Below are positions 7,212 through 8,970 of a stretch of 8,970 bases of DNA, piece after piece (the first letter of the stretch is position 1; every line of letters begins with the position of its first letter). Position numbers and translations under genes: made by a program. Origin of the DNA: Bacteroidia bacterium (lineage in GTDB: Bacteria; Bacteroidota; Bacteroidia; SpSt-205); assembly GCA_025060275.1 (NCBI GenBank), contig JANXCJ010000039.1, positions 5,251-14,220 of the forward strand, given 5' to 3'. The notes beneath the pieces were generated by a model. It was not told where the DNA came from. It ran no database searches and was given only the letters and a program-made list of their open reading frames with translations.

Positions 7212-8323
7212 AACTGCAATCCCCGAGGTCCCGTATAAAGTACGCGAGGACGATATAGACGGTTCTCACTATGCTGTTCTATGATATGGGCTAAGAGTCC
7301 CGCGCTACGCGCAGCAAAGAAAATAGGTGTATAAAGCTCTATAGGGATTCCCAGTAAATAATACACAGGCGCAGCATAGTAATCCAAGTTGGGATAGAGC
7401 CCTTTTTCTGAGCGCATTATATCCTCACCTCGCTGGCACATAGCAAGGTACTCCTGCCCTTTACCTTGAGCTTGAATAAGCTGGTGTAAGACTTCCTTGA
7501 GGAGCTGCGCTCTGGGGTCCATGCGTCGCATATACACTCGGTGCCCGAAGCCCATAATGCGCTCTTTACGGGATAGCTTTTGACGGATAAGCTTATCCAT
7601 CCCTTCTACATTTTGTGCTTCTAAGAGCATATACATCACTGCTTCATTAGCCCCTCCATGAAGGGGTCCTTTGAGGGATGCTACTGCAGCCGTAAGCGCG
7701 CCATATAGGTCTCCCAAAGTAGAAGCCACTACACGTGCCGCAAAAGTAGAATTCGGAAGCTCATGCTCACTGTAGGCAATTAGGCTTTGTTCAAAGGCTC
7801 TGACCTCTGGGGGTGAGACTTCCCTACGAACTATTACACGTAGGAAGTTTTCAGCAAAGCTGTAAGCTGGAGAGAAAGGCTGCGGTTCTCTCCCCTGCGC
7901 TACGTGGGTAAGATTAGCTACCATTTGAGCGATTTGACCGATAATGCGCGGAGCCCGTTCCTTTTCAGAAGAAGGGTCGGTAGAGCCTGCTTCTTTATCA
8001 AAGCCTCCTAAAGCAGATACGGCTGTGCGAAGCTGATCCATCGCATGCATCTCAGAGGGCAGCAAGCGGAGAATTGCATAGATTGCGTCGGGTACAGGAC
8101 TTCCTACCATTTCTGCCTCTATTTCTTGTTGGCGCTGCTTGTCAGGTATTTGCTGGTCTAAGAGCAGCCCTACCACTTCTACATAACCTGCTCGCTGTAT
8201 AAGGTCTAAAAGGTTATAGCCCCTTATTACAATCTCTTCTTGCTCGGTATCTAAGAAAGAAATAGCTGTACGAGCTGCAATTATGCCCTCTAAGCCCGGG
8301 CTATATGTTTTTTCTTCTTGCAT
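7208..8323 (-). CDS. prpC: 2-methylcitrate synthase (citrate synthase family)
   Basis: Condenses propionyl-CoA with oxaloacetate to 2-methylcitrate, the entry step of the methylcitrate cycle. The 371-residue length is that of the short, dimeric-type citrate/methylcitrate synthases. Active-site landmarks are present: EHELPNSTF (His187), GPLHGGANEAV (His222), GFGHRVY (His261, Arg262), PNLDYYAAPVYY (Asp314), the AARSAGLLAHIIEQ segment (Arg339) and RPR near the end. 'NLDYYAAPVYYLLGIP' resembles methylcitrate synthases more than housekeeping citrate synthase, which usually has an NVDFYSG-type segment, and the adjacent prpD and prpB settle the role. Some citrate synthase activity is possible. The start is supported by AAGGAG nine bases upstream of the ATG. 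It is the first gene of prpCDB, 58 bases after the M28 peptidase gene. Confidence 0.94.
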   Translation of the reverse strand: MQEEKTYSPGLEGIIAARTAISFLDTEQEEIVIRGYNLLDLIQRAGYVEVVGLLLDQQIPDKQRQQEIEAEMVGSPVPDAIYAILRLLPSEMHAMDQLRTAVSALGGFDKEAGSTDPSSEKERAPRIIGQIAQMVANLTHVAQGREPQPFSPAYSFAENFLRVIVRREVSPPEVRAFEQSLIAYSEHELPNSTFAARVVASTLGDLYGALTAAVASLKGPLHGGANEAVMYMLLEAQNVEGMDKLIRQKLSRKERIMGFGHRVYMRRMDPRAQLLKEVLHQLIQAQGKGQEYLAMCQRGEDIMRSEKGLYPNLDYYAAPVYYLLGIPIELYTPIFFAARSAGLLAHIIEQHSENRLYRPRVLYTGPRGLQL

Positions 8324-8332
8324 ATACCTTCT

Positions 8333-8338
8333 CTCCTT
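8333..8338 (-). promoter_or_regulatory. Shine-Dalgarno site of prpC
   Basis: Read on the minus strand the site is AAGGAG, nine bases before the prpC ATG. It supports that start. It is the clearest ribosome site in the window: the other starts either overlap the upstream gene or have weak sites, and Bacteroidota often lack such sites. Confidence 0.6.
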
Positions 8339-8340
8339 GG

Positions 8341-8348
8341 CAAAAGTA
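8341..8348 (-). promoter_or_regulatory. Candidate Bacteroidota -7 element upstream of prpC
   Basis: The minus strand reads TACTTTTG, a full match to the Bacteroidota -7 consensus TAnnTTTG. It lies in the only sizeable gap before the prp genes. Weak points: no TTTG is seen at the expected -33 distance (about 19-21 bases upstream), and a start 6-7 bases downstream would leave a leader of only about a dozen bases and would cut into the AAGGAG site. It is plausible but unproven. Confidence 0.35.
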
Positions 8349-8352
8349 TGGG

Positions 8353-8372
8353 AAAAATCCTTCTCTGAAGGA
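8353..8372 (-). terminator. Small hairpin with T-tract after the M28 peptidase gene
   Basis: On the minus strand, TCCTTC-AGA-GAAGGA forms a perfect six-base-pair stem with a three-base loop, followed directly by TTTTT. It starts about ten bases after the M28 stop codon and lies before the candidate prpC promoter. The stem is short, so it would be a weak intrinsic terminator, or might only attenuate readthrough into prpC. Confidence 0.4.
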
Positions 8373-8381
8373 ATAAGATCA

Positions 8382-8970
8382 TCAGTGGTTTTGTGGTTCC
8401 AGATGAGCTAAAGTCCACGCCAGGGAAGCGACGAATATGGCGGTCTTTTTTAGCCTCTCAAGTTCTATCTTTTCGGGGTCATCCTCTACGGTATGATAGT
8501 CAGCATGTAAGCCACCGAAGTAGAATACTGCGGGTAAGCCTTCCTTTGCAAAAGCATAGTGATCACTTCTGTAGAAGAGCCGCTGGGGATCTTTGGGGTC
8601 ATCATATCTATAGTCTAACTGCCAGCCACAGCACAGAGCATTTACGCTCTCTTGGATTTCCTTGAGAATAGGACTAATCTTGGCTGATCCAATAGCATAC
8701 AGATAATTTTCCCCTTGCTTATGAAGAGTATCCGTGCGCCCCAGCATATCTGCGTTTATCACGGCTACGATAGAGTCTAAGGGCACCACCGTATCGCGTA
8801 CGAAACGAAAAGCCCCCAGAAGCCCTTTCTCTTCTGCTGTAGTGTGGAAAAATACAATTGTACGCTTGGGAGCAGGAAGCTGACTCAGAACACGCGCTAC
8901 CTCTAATAAGACCGATGTGCCCGAAGCATTATCATCAGCCCCATTGAACACCTCCCCCTTGGTATTTATC
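8382..8970 (-). CDS. M28-family zinc peptidase, N-terminus outside the window
   Basis: The frame is open to the right edge, so the GTG at 8951 is internal and the visible part is the C-terminal ~196 residues. M28 metal-site motifs appear in order: GADDNASG (bridging Asp at about 8934-8936), TTAEEKGLLG (the Glu-Glu pair at 8829-8834), NADMLGR (Asp at 8748-8750) and HADYHTVEDDPEKI (the YHT His at 8493-8495). FYRSDHYAFAKEGLPAVF is also typical. The first zinc ligand (the H-x-D motif) would lie off-window. Members are aminopeptidases or related zinc exopeptidases, often secreted; neither substrate nor location can be judged here. It shares the strand of prpCDB and ends 58 bases upstream of prpC, with a small hairpin between, so co-transcription is uncertain. 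All visible metal-site residues are intact. Confidence 0.9.
   Translation of the reverse strand, partial: INTKGEVFNGADDNASGTSVLLEVARVLSQLPAPKRTIVFFHTTAEEKGLLGAFRFVRDTVVPLDSIVAVINADMLGRTDTLHKQGENYLYAIGSAKISPILKEIQESVNALCCGWQLDYRYDDPKDPQRLFYRSDHYAFAKEGLPAVFYFGGLHADYHTVEDDPEKIELERLKKTAIFVASLAWTLAHLEPQNH

Noticed and set aside
8393..8665. A 90-codon plus-strand frame opposite the M28 gene
   Set aside because: It is antisense to intact M28 metal-site motifs and its translation resembles no known protein.

Overview
The window is a densely packed bacterial stretch that most resembles Bacteroidota. Four things point there: tandem DUF4476 domains, a DUF2490-like envelope protein, an M6-like secreted protein ending in a beta-helix-like segment, and a TAnnTTTG promoter-like element. 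I cannot name a genus. There is no tRNA, rRNA, CRISPR array, insertion sequence or phage gene. Nearly every base is coding; the only gaps are 6, 42 and 58 bases, so no stretch over 300 bases lacks a gene.

Left half, plus strand (1-4191): three genes run head to tail. The first (cut by the left edge) carries two DUF4476 domains. The second, six bases further on and in the same reading frame, is a large secreted protein resembling M6-type metallopeptidases, but the first His of its HExxH motif is Glu. It overlaps by four bases (ATGA) the third gene, mqnC, a radical SAM enzyme of the futalosine route to menaquinone.

Right half, minus strand (8970-4094): an M28-family zinc peptidase (cut by the right edge) is followed, after a small hairpin and a promoter-like element, by prpC-prpD-prpB and then a DUF2490-like protein. 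The prp genes overlap by 4 and 20 bases and look like one transcript. Together they form the methylcitrate route that turns propionyl-CoA and oxaloacetate into pyruvate and succinate. The hydration of 2-methyl-cis-aconitate must come from an aconitase encoded elsewhere. The DUF2490-like gene converges on mqnC, and its last 32 codons lie antisense to the mqnC 3' end.

I see no clear new multi-gene system. The most unusual items are the motif-degenerate M6-like protein, the single in-frame TAG between the first two genes, and the antisense tail overlap.
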